This document shows positions 51,873-62,064 of a stretch of DNA of 64,000 nucleotides, one piece after another. The notes below the pieces were generated by a model that did no database searches, was not told the origin of the DNA, and was given only the letters and a program-made list of their open reading frames with translations. This DNA comes from Chitinophaga niabensis (lineage in GTDB: Bacteria; Bacteroidota; Bacteroidia; Chitinophagales; Chitinophagaceae). Made by a program: the position numbers and the translations under genes. The stretch is taken from contig NZ_FSRA01000001.1 in assembly GCF_900129465.1 (NCBI RefSeq), forward strand, positions 1,364,001 through 1,428,000, written 5' to 3'. How positions within the stretch are numbered: the first letter of the stretch is position 1; each line of letters opens with the position of its first letter.

Positions 51873-53353
51873 GCGTTGGTTAATATGTCCTTTACTACTT
51901 TCCCTTCTACGTCTGTTAGCCTGAAGCGCCTTCCCTGGAACTTATAGGTTAGCCTTTCATGATCGATGCCCATCAGGTGCAGCAGGGTAGCCTGGAAGTC
52001 ATGTACATGCACAGGGTCTTTCACAATGTTATAGCTGAAGTCGTCTGTTTCCCCGAAAGAGAAGCCGGGTTTTACACCTGCACCTGCCATCCACATCGTG
52101 AAACAACGCGGATGATGATCGCGGCCATAATCGGTGGGCGTGAGTTTGCCTTGTGAATAAACAGTACGGCCAAATTCACCACCCCATATCACCAGTGTAT
52201 CTTCCAGTAAACCTCTGCGTTTGAGATCAGTGATCAGTGCCCCGGTGGCCTGGTCAATGGAAAGGCATTGTTTAGGCATATTAGCCGGCAGGCTGCCGTG
52301 ATGGTCCCATCCCTGGTGATAAAGCTGCACAAACTTTACATCTTTCTCCAGCAGTTTACGTGCCAGCAGGCAATTCGCGGCATAAGTACCAGCATCCCGC
52401 GAGCCGGGACCATACAGGTCAAATGTTTCGTCTGGTTCATCTTTTACATCAATTACATCAGGAACGGATGTTTGCATGCGGAAAGCCATTTCATATTGTG
52501 CAATGCGCGCATCTATTTCCGGATCGCCATACGTGTTGTGCTGCAGCTGGTTTAGTTTGGAAAGATATTCCAGCATTTCCTTCCGGTCTGCTCCATCATA
52601 ACCTTCCGGGTTATTGAGGAAGAGTACAGGATCTTTGCCTGATCTGAACTGTACGCCCTGGTATTCTGAAGGCAAAAAACCGTTGCCCCATAACCTGGCA
52701 TATAAAGGTTGGTCTTTGGAGGCATCTTTGGAAACCAGTACGATGAAAGTGGGCAGGTTCTCGTTATCTGACCCCAGCCCATAACTTAACCAGGAACCAA
52801 TGGATGGCCGCCCGGGAAGCTGGTTCCCTGTTTGCAAAAAGGTAATGGCAGGATCGTGATTGATTGCTTCGGAATGGATGGACCTGATAATGCAAAGCTC
52901 ATCTACCACCTTGGCAGTATGCGGTAACAGCTCACTGATCCAGGTACGGCTCTCTCCATGCTGATTGAATTTGAATGCAGAAGGCACAACAGGCAGCAGG
53001 GCCTGTCCGGAGCTCATACCGGTAAGGCGTTGGCCATTCCGGACAGAATCCGGGAGGTTCTGGCCTCTCAGCTTTTCCAATACAGGTTTGTAATCAAACG
53101 TTTCAAACTGTGATGGCCCGCCTGCCATAAAGAGATATACCACCCTTTTTGCTTTTGGGGCAAAGTGAGGAATGGCGTTTAGTATTTCCTGCTCTGTAGT
53201 TACATTGCTGAATAATTTATTCCCTAACAAAGAACTCAGCGCCAGGGCGCCAATACCCATGGATGTTTTGGTCAGGAAATCACGGCGGCCCAGTTGCTTG
53301 TTCAGTTTGTTGAAATCAGGCGTATTGATCCTGAAATTATGTTCATCGCACAT
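51869..53353 (-). CDS. DUF1501 family exported protein (Tat signal)
   Basis: This 494-residue protein has an N-terminal Tat-like signal (GRRDFLTKTSMGIGALAL, RR at 23-24). The DUF1501 domain is recognisable from VVYLFMAGGPSQFETFDYKP and IWGGEFGRTVYSQG, then a phosphatase/sulfatase-like ending (GRDHHPRCFTMWMAGAGVKP). The fold is alkaline-phosphatase-like. Function is unknown, but DUF1501 genes almost always accompany DUF1549/DUF1553 genes, as here. It starts four bases after that gene's stop and is coupled to the DUF2231 gene. Confidence 0.9.
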   Translation of the reverse strand: MCDEHNFRINTPDFNKLNKQLGRRDFLTKTSMGIGALALSSLLGNKLFSNVTTEQEILNAIPHFAPKAKRVVYLFMAGGPSQFETFDYKPVLEKLRGQNLPDSVRNGQRLTGMSSGQALLPVVPSAFKFNQHGESRTWISELLPHTAKVVDELCIIRSIHSEAINHDPAITFLQTGNQLPGRPSIGSWLSYGLGSDNENLPTFIVLVSKDASKDQPLYARLWGNGFLPSEYQGVQFRSGKDPVLFLNNPEGYDGADRKEMLEYLSKLNQLQHNTYGDPEIDARIAQYEMAFRMQTSVPDVIDVKDEPDETFDLYGPGSRDAGTYAANCLLARKLLEKDVKFVQLYHQGWDHHGSLPANMPKQCLSIDQATGALITDLKRRGLLEDTLVIWGGEFGRTVYSQGKLTPTDYGRDHHPRCFTMWMAGAGVKPGFSFGETDDFSYNIVKDPVHVHDFQATLLHLMGIDHERLTYKFQGRRFRLTDVEGKVVKDILTNA

Positions 53354-53357
53354 GTGC

Positions 53358-56300
53358 TTATCTTTTTATGAGTGATGCATCTGAATTCAGAATAGTGCTG
53401 GCCACTACCGTGTTGGCCGCCACTACGGCACTATCTATAGCTCCGCTGAATTTATATTGCCCTGCATACAGCCAGCCTCTTTGCTTTTGCGGATACTGCC
53501 TGAATTTTGCCAGTGTTGTTTGTTGTAATTGTAACAGCAATTCCATTTCTGCCATTTGTGGTGAACGGCCCGTTAGTTTCTTAAACGTAAGCGTAATAGC
53601 CTGTTTGTTATCGGCTTCCTTTGTCATCTGTTCTCCCAATACCTTTGCGGCCTCCAGGTAAGTAGGATCATTTAGGGTGACCAATGCCTGTAAAGGCGTA
53701 TTTGTTTTCTGCCGTCTTACGATGCAATAACTGCGGGAAGGCGCATCGAAAGTAGCCAGTGTGGGATTGGGCACAGATCTTTTTACGAACACATACAAAC
53801 TCCGTTTGTACACCAGGCTGCCGGTATCCTGGTGATATGTTTTGCTGTTTATTTCCCAGAGCCCGTTTGGCTGATAAGGTTTTATACTGCTGCCACCCAC
53901 TTCAGGGTTCAGTAAACCACTTGCCTGTAATGCATTATCCCTTACCATTTCTGCAGACATACGGTAGGCCGGGCCGTGAGACAGTAAACGGTTATCCGGA
54001 TCTTTTTCCTTTGCCGCTTTTCCTGCACGGGAATCCTGGCGATACGTGGCGGACATTACAATGAGCTTATTGATCGCTTTTACATTCCAGCCCGAGTCTA
54101 TAAAGGTAACGGCAAGCCAGTCCAGCAATGCAGGATGGCTGGGTATTTCGCCCTGGTTGCCGAAATCTTCTGATGTTTTCACCAGTCCTGTACCAAAGTA
54201 ATTCTGCCAGTACCGGTTCACGGCTACCCTTGCAGTTAAAGGGTTGTCAGGGTGGGTGAGCCATTGTGCAAGACCATACCTGTTTTTAGGAAGGTCTTTT
54301 GGATAAGGTAATAAACTTGCCGGCGTATTAGGAAATACCTGTTCACCCGGCATATCATAATTGCCGCGTTTGAGTAAGAATGTTTTTTTAGGAACGGGCA
54401 TTTCCTGCATCACCATTAATTCTTTTATGGTGGCAACAGTATCCGCCAGTTTATTGCGTAACCGTACGAGTTCCTTTTGCAGCAAAGTGTCCGTAACAGA
54501 CTGGTAATATTGTTTCAAAGCAACGGGATCAGGTTGAGCTGCAATGGCAGCCCAGGATGTTTTCTTTGCCAGGATGCTTATTTCCAAAGGGCTGAGATTA
54601 CGGTTATATACCACAAGATCATCCACCAATGTATTGGTAATGCCAAAGCCACGGTCCCAGCCGCCAATCTGTAATCCCGCTTCATTGGGGCCATTCCCGA
54701 AGTTGATATCTTTTCTCAGCTGGTCCATGGTAGTTTCCATACGCATGGGCACTCCATCCAGGTAAAGATTAAAACCTGCTGCGGTAGAAGACCCATCGTA
54801 GGTTACGGTGAGCTGGATCCATTTATCGCGCGGCACAACGTCTTTGCTGATCCTGGTGATGGCATCTGAAGGTGCTGTATGCGCCATCATGATCTCCAGT
54901 TTATTGTCCCTGAGATATAAATGATAACCTCTGAAATTATACAAACGCTCCCTGTCTCCTTTATGAAAGATCACCCCTTGCGTTAAGGCGTTAGGAATGT
55001 TTATCCATAATCCGATGCTAAAGGGTTGTGACTTGCGGAACACCCCAACAGGCTTTACATCCAGCCAGTTATCACCGTTTAATTTCATGGCTTTGCCGGT
55101 TCCATTGGCTGCAAAATTAGTACCATCGCCGGGAATGCCCCTGATCACACCTTCCTGTTTTTTATTCAGGGTATTTTTAAAGTCTGCATGATCAAATGTG
55201 AAGCAGGCCTGTAAGTTATCTTTCGGGATCTTATAATTCGCCAGCTGCTGATAAGCCTTGCTGCTCATCCATTGTTCAAAACCGGAAGATGTGCGTGATA
55301 ACAGCGCAATGCTGTCTTTGATAGCTTGTACAGATCGTTCTTTTTCTGCAGTAGGCAATAATAATGTGGGAGTGGGCATGGCGCCATCAAATGAGATCTG
55401 GCCGGCCTCCTTCACGTTGTTAAAGAAGCTGAACAGTTCATAATAGTTCTTTTGGGTGATGGGATCGTATTTGTGATCGTGGCACCTGGCACAGCCGATC
55501 GATAAGCCCAGCATGGCATCCCCGAATGTATTCGTTCTGTCTACCACATATTCCGTTTGGAATTCTTCTTCCACAACCCCGCCTTCCATATTCTGCTGAT
55601 GATTCCGGTTAAAGGCTGTGGCGATGATCATCTCTCTGCTGGCTTGAGGGAAGAGGTCGCCTGCCAGTTGCCATTGCAGGAATTTATCGTAAGGAAGCCC
55701 GGTATTAAATGCTTTGATCACCCAATCGCGGTAGGGAGACATATCCCTTTCATCATCTATGGAATAACCGTGTGTGTCTGCAAACCGTGCGGCATCCAGC
55801 CAGTCCACCGCCATTTTTTCACCAAAGTGTGCGGAGTTCAGTAAACGGTCTACCTGTTTTTCGTATGCATTGGGAGAGCTGTCCCGGATAAAATCATTGA
55901 TCTCTTTTAAGGTAGGTGGTAAACCTGTAAGGTCCAGTGATACCCGTCTTAATAATAATTCTTTATCAGCTTCCGCTGCGGGCAACAAGTTTTCTTTTTG
56001 CAGTTTCGCCTGGATGAAATTGTCTATGGGATTCACCTGCACGCCTTTAACCCGCGGTACTTTTGGTTTCTCCGGTTTAACGAAAGCCCAGTGTGCTTTG
56101 TATTTCGCTCCGTCTTCGATCCATTTTATGAGGATGGCTTTTTCTGTGGCTGTGAGGCTCAGGTGGGATGCCGGTGTGGGCATTAAATACTGAGGGTCAG
56201 TAGAAATGATCCGGTGGAACAGTTCACTTTTATGCAGGTTGCCGGGTGTAATGGCTACTTTCCCTTTATTCTCCGGAAGGTCCGCATAGGCATGGTCTGC

Positions 56301-56531
56301 TATATCCAGCCGCAAGCCTGCTTTTTGTTTTGCTTTATCCGGCCCATGGCAGGCAAAACATTTGTCGGACAGGATGGGCTTTACATCGATATTATAATCC
56401 AATGGCCCGTTCAGGGCATCATAGGCAGCCTGTACATCATCCGGCATATCCGGTGTTGTGGAAGAAAATACAAACACACTCATCCCTATCACAAATGCAA
56501 GCAATAGCAGTATAATAATGATCCGCCGCAT
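53358..56531 (-). CDS. Multi-domain cytochrome protein (PSCyt1, DUF1549, LamG, DUF1553)
   Basis: This 1057-residue exported or membrane-anchored protein has an N-terminal hydrophobic segment (3-24). A planctomycete cytochrome c domain carries haem motif CFACH at 58-62. A DUF1549 domain at about 165-380 carries a second haem motif, CARCHDHKYDPI. A LamG-like concanavalin domain lies at about 430-640, and a C-terminal DUF1553 at about 760-1020 (NPLTARVAVNRYWQNYFGTG, TNTPLQALVTLNDPTYLEAA). The whole arrangement is abundant in Planctomycetes and Verrucomicrobia and its biochemistry is not established. It heads the leftward three-gene operon and faces an AraC regulator. Confidence 0.9.
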   Translation of the reverse strand: MRRIIIILLLLAFVIGMSVFVFSSTTPDMPDDVQAAYDALNGPLDYNIDVKPILSDKCFACHGPDKAKQKAGLRLDIADHAYADLPENKGKVAITPGNLHKSELFHRIISTDPQYLMPTPASHLSLTATEKAILIKWIEDGAKYKAHWAFVKPEKPKVPRVKGVQVNPIDNFIQAKLQKENLLPAAEADKELLLRRVSLDLTGLPPTLKEINDFIRDSSPNAYEKQVDRLLNSAHFGEKMAVDWLDAARFADTHGYSIDDERDMSPYRDWVIKAFNTGLPYDKFLQWQLAGDLFPQASREMIIATAFNRNHQQNMEGGVVEEEFQTEYVVDRTNTFGDAMLGLSIGCARCHDHKYDPITQKNYYELFSFFNNVKEAGQISFDGAMPTPTLLLPTAEKERSVQAIKDSIALLSRTSSGFEQWMSSKAYQQLANYKIPKDNLQACFTFDHADFKNTLNKKQEGVIRGIPGDGTNFAANGTGKAMKLNGDNWLDVKPVGVFRKSQPFSIGLWINIPNALTQGVIFHKGDRERLYNFRGYHLYLRDNKLEIMMAHTAPSDAITRISKDVVPRDKWIQLTVTYDGSSTAAGFNLYLDGVPMRMETTMDQLRKDINFGNGPNEAGLQIGGWDRGFGITNTLVDDLVVYNRNLSPLEISILAKKTSWAAIAAQPDPVALKQYYQSVTDTLLQKELVRLRNKLADTVATIKELMVMQEMPVPKKTFLLKRGNYDMPGEQVFPNTPASLLPYPKDLPKNRYGLAQWLTHPDNPLTARVAVNRYWQNYFGTGLVKTSEDFGNQGEIPSHPALLDWLAVTFIDSGWNVKAINKLIVMSATYRQDSRAGKAAKEKDPDNRLLSHGPAYRMSAEMVRDNALQASGLLNPEVGGSSIKPYQPNGLWEINSKTYHQDTGSLVYKRSLYVFVKRSVPNPTLATFDAPSRSYCIVRRQKTNTPLQALVTLNDPTYLEAAKVLGEQMTKEADNKQAITLTFKKLTGRSPQMAEMELLLQLQQTTLAKFRQYPQKQRGWLYAGQYKFSGAIDSAVVAANTVVASTILNSDASLIKR

Positions 56532-56622
56532 TAAAAGATGTTTTACGTGGATAAAAGCGACTTATTTGGTTGTCCATAAATTTAATAAACCCTTATTGTA
56601 ACAGCAATACACAAACACAACT

Positions 56623-56637
56623 TATATTTGTACAAAT
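56623..56637 (+). promoter_or_regulatory. -7 box overlapped by a perfect 12-base palindrome
   Basis: TATATTTG (56623-56630) matches TAnnTTTG, and a TTG at 56596-56598 could be the -33 element with a 24-base spacer. ATTTGTACAAAT (56626-56637) is a perfect palindrome that overlaps the box and the expected start of transcription, which would suit autorepression of the AraC gene. Confidence 0.45.
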
Positions 56638-56645
56638 CCGACTTT

Positions 56646-57512
56646 ATGAATTCCTTTACGTTATTGAATACGGATTATGTGCAGCTGAACAAAAGCTGGC
56701 ATTACAGCAATATAAAAAGCATCTTCTATCGCTTATATTATATAGATGGAGGAGAGGGAAAGCTGTATAATGATACAGGAACCGTGACACTGGAAGACGG
56801 CCATTTATATCTCATTCCCAGTTTTACTACCTGCAACTATGAATGCCGGAGCAAGCTGAGCCAATATTATGTACAATTCATGGAAGGATCGGCGGACGGT
56901 ATTTCCCTGTTTGCCGCCAACCGCAGGATCTTTAAAATACCTGCCAGTGCAGAAGATATTAATTGCGTAAAACGCATCCTTTTACTAAATCCCAACCGTG
57001 CTATCAAAACTTCCTATAACCCCAGGGACTATGAGAAGAACGACATCCTGAGGAGTTACCAGGACATGAACAACCTCATACCACCTTCCGTATTTATGGA
57101 AACCTGCGGGTTATTAATGCAGTTGCTGTCGAGGTTCATGGCGGCAGATAACTTTCAGATCGCAGAGAGAACAATGATCCATCCGAAAGTGATGGATGCC
57201 ATCAACTTTATCCAAACCAACCTGCTCAGCAGTATTACGGTAGAAGGATTGGCACAAAGGGCCAATCAGCACCCCGATTACTTTTCACGGCTTTTCCTGA
57301 AGAACACCGGGGAGCGGCCATTGGCCTACGTGCAATTGAAGAGGGTGGAACGGGCGCAATTGTTACTTATCACCACAGATCTCCCTTTTTATAAAATAGC
57401 GGAGGAAACCGGTTTTGAAAGTCTTTCTTACCTGTCCCGCATATTCAGGAACCATACAGGGCAAACACTAAGTGATTACAAGCGGCAGAATTTAATCAGC
57501 CAGTCCGGTTAA
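56646..57512 (+). CDS. AraC-family transcriptional regulator
   Basis: This regulator of about 288 residues has an N-terminal AraC-type sensor (KSIFYRLYYIDGGEGKLYND, HLYLIPSFTTCNYECRS) and a C-terminal double helix-turn-helix (ITVEGLAQRANQHPDYFSRL, then PFYKIAEETGFESLSYLSRI). I chose the ATG at 56646; a TTG six codons earlier lies within the proposed -7 box. It diverges from the DUF1549/DUF1501/DUF2231 operon and is the natural candidate to control it. Confidence 0.9.
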   Translation: MNSFTLLNTDYVQLNKSWHYSNIKSIFYRLYYIDGGEGKLYNDTGTVTLEDGHLYLIPSFTTCNYECRSKLSQYYVQFMEGSADGISLFAANRRIFKIPASAEDINCVKRILLLNPNRAIKTSYNPRDYEKNDILRSYQDMNNLIPPSVFMETCGLLMQLLSRFMAADNFQIAERTMIHPKVMDAINFIQTNLLSSITVEGLAQRANQHPDYFSRLFLKNTGERPLAYVQLKRVERAQLLLITTDLPFYKIAEETGFESLSYLSRIFRNHTGQTLSDYKRQNLISQSG

Positions 57513-57638
57513 TAACCGAACACTTCATGTACCAAAAACGAACAGGTGTTAAAAATAGAGATATGTATAATATTGAATAAAACGTTTTTTATTTTCAGGC
57601 ATTCTTTTAGTAACTGAACGCGCAATAACCTGTTAAAG

Positions 57639-59957
57639 ATGTTTAAAACAACCTGGCGCCACCTGATCAAAGACCGTCAATTCACTATCCTTAACCTTGC
57701 AGGCCTTTCTACGGGCTTAGCATGTGCATTGCTGATTGGTTTCTGGATCTACGATGAATTGAGCATAGATAAATTCCACCGGAAGAATATTTACCAGGTA
57801 ATGCTGAATGAAAACCCCGGAGGCCGTATTGCCACTACGGAAGGTACCGGCAGCAATGTAGGGGACATCCTCCTTAAAAACCTACCTGAAGTAGAACATA
57901 CGGTAACTACCACACCAGCGGTATGGTTCCGGAATTTCAACCTGTCATGGAAAGAAAATACCCTCAGTGCAAAAGGTAACTTTGTTAGCAAAGATTTCTT
58001 TTCCGTTTTTTCCTACGAGTTGCTCCAGGGCGATAAGGTGTTGGAAAATAAAAGCAGTATTGTAATATCTGCGCAGCTGGCTAAAAAATTATTTCATTCA
58101 GTGGATAGTGCAATAGGAAAGGAGTTATCCTGGAAATGGCAGGCCTTTGATAAACCATGCATCGTATCGGGTGTTTTCAAGGATTTTCCTGTTAACTCCA
58201 CTATGCAATACGATTTTGTATTGCCGCTGGAAGCCTGGTACGATATCGTTCCTGCATCTAATACACTTACCGGGCCTTTTAATACCTATATCGTATCAAC
58301 TGCCGGAATACCGGGCAACAAGATCACAGAATTGCTGCATGCAAACCTGAACGATAAAATAACAATGCCATTCCTGCGGCCTTATGCAGAAGGTTACCTG
58401 TATGGCAGATACGAAAATGGAGTGCAGGCCGGCGGAAGGATAGGGTATGTAAAACTGTTTACTGTTATTGCTATTTTTATCCTGTTGATCGCTTGTATTA
58501 ATTTCATGAACCTCTCTACTGCCAAAGCTTCGCGGCGGATAAAGGAGATCAGCGTTAAAAAAATATTGGGAGCCGGCAGGTTTTCGCTGGTGCTGCAATT
58601 CCTGGGAGAATCCATATTAATGAGCCTGGCCGCCTTACTGATAGCTTTGCTGATGGTGTGGGCATTACTGCCGCAGTTTAATCAGCTTACAGGAAAAGTG
58701 TTTGTATTCGATCCGGTATTGCTGCTGGCTGTATTGGGTATTACTTTATTAACGGGCATTGTTGCAGGAAGTTATCCAGCATTTTACCTTTCACATTTAA
58801 GCTCACTGAAAGGTGCTATCCATCGTTCTGCAGGAGAGCTGTGGGCAAGGAAAGGGCTTGTTACTTTCCAGTTCACGGTATCCGTAGTGTTCATCATTGC
58901 CGTATTAGTAGTATACAACCAGATCAGTTACGTACAAACTAAATCGCCCGGTTATAGTAAAGACAATATACTCTGCTTTGAGCTGCAGGGCAGGGCTGCA
59001 GAAAAGGCCACCACCTTCCTGGCTGAAGTAAAGAACATTCCCGGTGTGCTCAATGCATCCAGCATAGAGCAACAGATCATTTTACCCAGTTATGAGCCTA
59101 GTGGAAGTGTACGATGGGAAGGAAAGAACCAGGACGCGAGGATCCGTTTTTACCAGATGCCTGTGAATTACGACCTCATAGAAACACTGGATATGCAAAT
59201 GATGAAAGGCCGGCCTTTTTCAAGGAACTACACTTCAGACACTGGTTCCGTGATCCTGAATGAAACCGCGATCAAAACAATGGACCTGAAAGACCCCATC
59301 GGTAAAACCATCAGTCTTGGTTCAAGGGAAAAACGCATCATAGGCGTAGTAAAAGATTTTCATTTCAATTCACTACACGAAGCCATCAGGCCCTTTATTT
59401 TCAAACTGGCCCCGCAGGAAACCATGCTGGTGATGGTTAAGATCAAAGCAGGGCAGGAAGAGGCCACCATTGCCCGTATTAGTGGATTATGGCAGACATT
59501 CAATCCCGGGTTCTTCTTTGACCACCGCTTCCTTGATAATGACTACCAGGTACAATATGCCTCAGAGAAACTGGTGGCTACCATTTCCCGGTATTTTGCC
59601 GGGCTGGCCATTATCATCTCCTGCCTTGGGCTCTTTGGCCTGGCTGCTTTTACGGCAGAACGCCGCCGGAAAGAAATAGGCATACGGAAAGTGCTGGGCG
59701 CCACCGTTAGTAACCTTGTACTGATGTTATCAAAGGATTTTATGCAGCTGGTGCTGATAGCCATACTGATTGCCTTCCCGCTTGCATGGTGGGCTATGAC
59801 GCAATGGCTGAACGATTTTGCTTATCACGTTCCGCTGGGCATGTCTGTTTTCATTGCCGCCGGTAGTGCTATCATACTCATCACTTTGCTGACGGTAGGA
59901 TACCAGGCTATCCGGTCAGCATTAGCCAACCCGGTGAACAGCTTGAAAGCAGAATAA
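57639..59957 (+). CDS. ABC transporter permease, FtsX/MacB type
   Basis: This 772-residue protein has an N-terminal membrane helix (about 18-40), a large periplasmic MacB-like domain and three further helices in an FtsX unit (about 275-380). A second periplasmic domain is followed by a C-terminal FtsX unit (AGLAIIISCLGLFGLAAFTA, KEIGIRKVLGATVSNLVLML). This is the common Bacteroidota double-FtsX permease. No ATPase gene is next to it, so it must borrow one encoded elsewhere. Such permeases often act in mechanotransmission or antimicrobial defence rather than transport. It ends four bases from the convergent GH30 gene. Confidence 0.88.
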   Translation: MFKTTWRHLIKDRQFTILNLAGLSTGLACALLIGFWIYDELSIDKFHRKNIYQVMLNENPGGRIATTEGTGSNVGDILLKNLPEVEHTVTTTPAVWFRNFNLSWKENTLSAKGNFVSKDFFSVFSYELLQGDKVLENKSSIVISAQLAKKLFHSVDSAIGKELSWKWQAFDKPCIVSGVFKDFPVNSTMQYDFVLPLEAWYDIVPASNTLTGPFNTYIVSTAGIPGNKITELLHANLNDKITMPFLRPYAEGYLYGRYENGVQAGGRIGYVKLFTVIAIFILLIACINFMNLSTAKASRRIKEISVKKILGAGRFSLVLQFLGESILMSLAALLIALLMVWALLPQFNQLTGKVFVFDPVLLLAVLGITLLTGIVAGSYPAFYLSHLSSLKGAIHRSAGELWARKGLVTFQFTVSVVFIIAVLVVYNQISYVQTKSPGYSKDNILCFELQGRAAEKATTFLAEVKNIPGVLNASSIEQQIILPSYEPSGSVRWEGKNQDARIRFYQMPVNYDLIETLDMQMMKGRPFSRNYTSDTGSVILNETAIKTMDLKDPIGKTISLGSREKRIIGVVKDFHFNSLHEAIRPFIFKLAPQETMLVMVKIKAGQEEATIARISGLWQTFNPGFFFDHRFLDNDYQVQYASEKLVATISRYFAGLAIIISCLGLFGLAAFTAERRRKEIGIRKVLGATVSNLVLMLSKDFMQLVLIAILIAFPLAWWAMTQWLNDFAYHVPLGMSVFIAAGSAIILITLLTVGYQAIRSALANPVNSLKAE

Positions 59958-59961
59958 ACCG

Positions 59962-62064
59962 TCAGTTGATAACAACCGGCCTTGTATATGTAGCCTTTTC
60001 ATTCGTGATACGGATGATATAATATCCTTTCCCCCATTTGCCCAGATCAATGTTAAGCAGGCTATTGGCAGTAACGTTGTCATAGCGCACCTTTCCATTT
60101 ACGTCCAGCACCTGCACCCTGGCTTTTACAGGAGTGTTTAAGTTGATGGTTACAGGGCCGTTGGAAGGATTGGGATATACAAGCGGTCCGGAAGTTTTAC
60201 TATCCTGCACAGGTGGGCTAACCGCAAGCAAAGAGGATGAAACATCTGTAAACGACCATTTAAAGTTCTCATAGTTGAGCCATTCGTATTGCACGATATC
60301 ATCGCCATTGGCTGTTCCGTTATTGTTCACGGCAAGGCATTTAGCGCTATGCCTGGCTACGATCTTGTAATAACCTCCTCCTATGTCAATAATGCTGAAA
60401 CGTTCATGGTCCTGGGCATAGTCGTCCCATATAGAAACACCAGTGCTGTTTGCCAGGGATACCATGTTTACCTGCAGTACTTTGGATGCAGCATAGGAAG
60501 GAGCAATCTTATAACCGTTTGCAGTAAGCGTAACAATGAATTTTTCGTTTGCCTGGTTTAACCAGTCCCATTGTTCTGCCAAGGCACCGTTTGCAGTGGA
60601 GTATCCCGCAATGCTCATTACTTTATTACTGTGTTTGGCGGTGATCCTGTATGTACCGTTGGCAATTGGATTGCCGGCCAGGGTAACAGGGATCACAAAT
60701 GTTGTGATGGACTGGGCAGGAGCAGAATAACTGTATATATTATTGGTTGCGGCGATATTGGTGAGCTGGGCACAATCTTCAGTACTGGTGGTGCGATATA
60801 CGGCTGCAGAACCAACAGTGCCAAAAAGGTTCATATCCAGCTTATAGGATGTACTGGCTGTTGCCGTATTAATGAGCACCATTACCAGTTCGTTATTTGC
60901 AGGGTTAAGCGCTGTAACTGAATTTTCATTGCTGTACAGGATCGAATAACCGGGTTTAATATATTTTGAAAATTGCTTCCTTACATAGTAGGGCTTTACT
61001 TTTTGATAGGTTTTGGCAGCAACATTGTACGTCCATAATCCCCAGCGGTTATCCGGTGAAACGGCCTGCCAGTCTGCCCAGATCACAGCCTTCATCTCTT
61101 TCAGGTCCTGCACGATACGGCTGGCCATATACAGGTAGTTGTCCATGCCACTAGAGGCAATCCCTAAAGGACCGCTTTCTGTTTGCCATACTTCTTTACC
61201 CTGTGCAAACGCGGCATTGTATAACTGAGCGCGTTGCGTGCCACCATAACTATGAACGGCAATATCAGCCACTTTACTGATTATCCCATCAGCAACATAG
61301 TTATTAAGTCCTGTAAGGCCCTGATCTATCGTATTGGCATCCATGGCAGCAATGCTGCACCAGGAAAGCATGTTCTTGCTGTTTAACCGGTGATATACGG
61401 AATCGATCAGCTTTTTCTGATTGGCCCGTGAAAACATGCAGCCTTCCTGCGCGCCCAGTGCTTTCCACCAATTGGAGAACGGTTCGTTAAATGGTTCCAG
61501 CTTGCTGATGTTGATGCCTTCCACATCTTTGAAATGTTTCACAATATCAGTAAGGTAATCTGCATAAGTACCGTAATCAGCATCCAGCAGGTTGTCCGAA
61601 CCATCTGTGTTGCCGGCAGTACAACCACTCTTTGTCATCCAGAAAGGAGGGGAATAACCTGCCATTTCGTAAATGGCACTGCTTTTTAAGGCATAGATCT
61701 TTTGCAGTACCCTGATCTGGTTGGAATCAGCCAGCCAGTTGTATGCAGCGGTACGGCTGGATTTATAACCAGGCATAGCGCCGCCTGTCTGTGTTATATG
61801 GTTGTGTGCCGGAGTATCGCCACCGCCGATATTGAACCGGAAATAATTAAAGTTCAGCTCGCTGCTGCTGGTAAGGTCGCTGCAGACTGAAGTGATAGCC
61901 GTGTTGCCCCAGCCACCCATGATATTGGCCCACCAGGAAAGCGATACGCCGAATCCTTTTATCGTCTGGAATTTTCGGTTAGGGTCAACAACTACTGTGG
62001 TTTGGGTAAAGCCGCATCGGGCGATCAGCAGGCTGATCAGAAAGAGTAGAATTTTCTTTTTCAT
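59962..62064 (-). CDS. Secreted GH30 glycoside hydrolase with ricin-type domain and T9SS tail
   Basis: This protein of about 700 residues has a signal peptide (1-20). The GH30 barrel has acid/base Glu194 (LEPFNEPF) and nucleophile Glu296 (WQTESGPLG), followed by the GH30 beta side domain to about 450. A ricin-type trefoil covers about 460-620 (NGTYRITAKHSNKVMSIAGY, YYKIVARHSAKCLAVNNNG). The C-terminal type IX secretion sorting domain (YPNPSNGPVTINL to KGYYIIRITNEKATYTRPVV) completes it. The barrel resembles endo-beta-1,6-galactanases of the family, but substrate is not certain. I chose 62064 as start because the signal peptide begins there. Confidence 0.9.
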   Translation of the reverse strand: MKKKILLFLISLLIARCGFTQTTVVVDPNRKFQTIKGFGVSLSWWANIMGGWGNTAITSVCSDLTSSSELNFNYFRFNIGGGDTPAHNHITQTGGAMPGYKSSRTAAYNWLADSNQIRVLQKIYALKSSAIYEMAGYSPPFWMTKSGCTAGNTDGSDNLLDADYGTYADYLTDIVKHFKDVEGINISKLEPFNEPFSNWWKALGAQEGCMFSRANQKKLIDSVYHRLNSKNMLSWCSIAAMDANTIDQGLTGLNNYVADGIISKVADIAVHSYGGTQRAQLYNAAFAQGKEVWQTESGPLGIASSGMDNYLYMASRIVQDLKEMKAVIWADWQAVSPDNRWGLWTYNVAAKTYQKVKPYYVRKQFSKYIKPGYSILYSNENSVTALNPANNELVMVLINTATASTSYKLDMNLFGTVGSAAVYRTTSTEDCAQLTNIAATNNIYSYSAPAQSITTFVIPVTLAGNPIANGTYRITAKHSNKVMSIAGYSTANGALAEQWDWLNQANEKFIVTLTANGYKIAPSYAASKVLQVNMVSLANSTGVSIWDDYAQDHERFSIIDIGGGYYKIVARHSAKCLAVNNNGTANGDDIVQYEWLNYENFKWSFTDVSSSLLAVSPPVQDSKTSGPLVYPNPSNGPVTINLNTPVKARVQVLDVNGKVRYDNVTANSLLNIDLGKWGKGYYIIRITNEKATYTRPVVIN

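Noticed and set aside
57506..57518. CGGTTAATAACCG hairpin at the AraC stop as a terminator
   Set aside because: The stem is only six pairs with a one-base centre and no T run follows.
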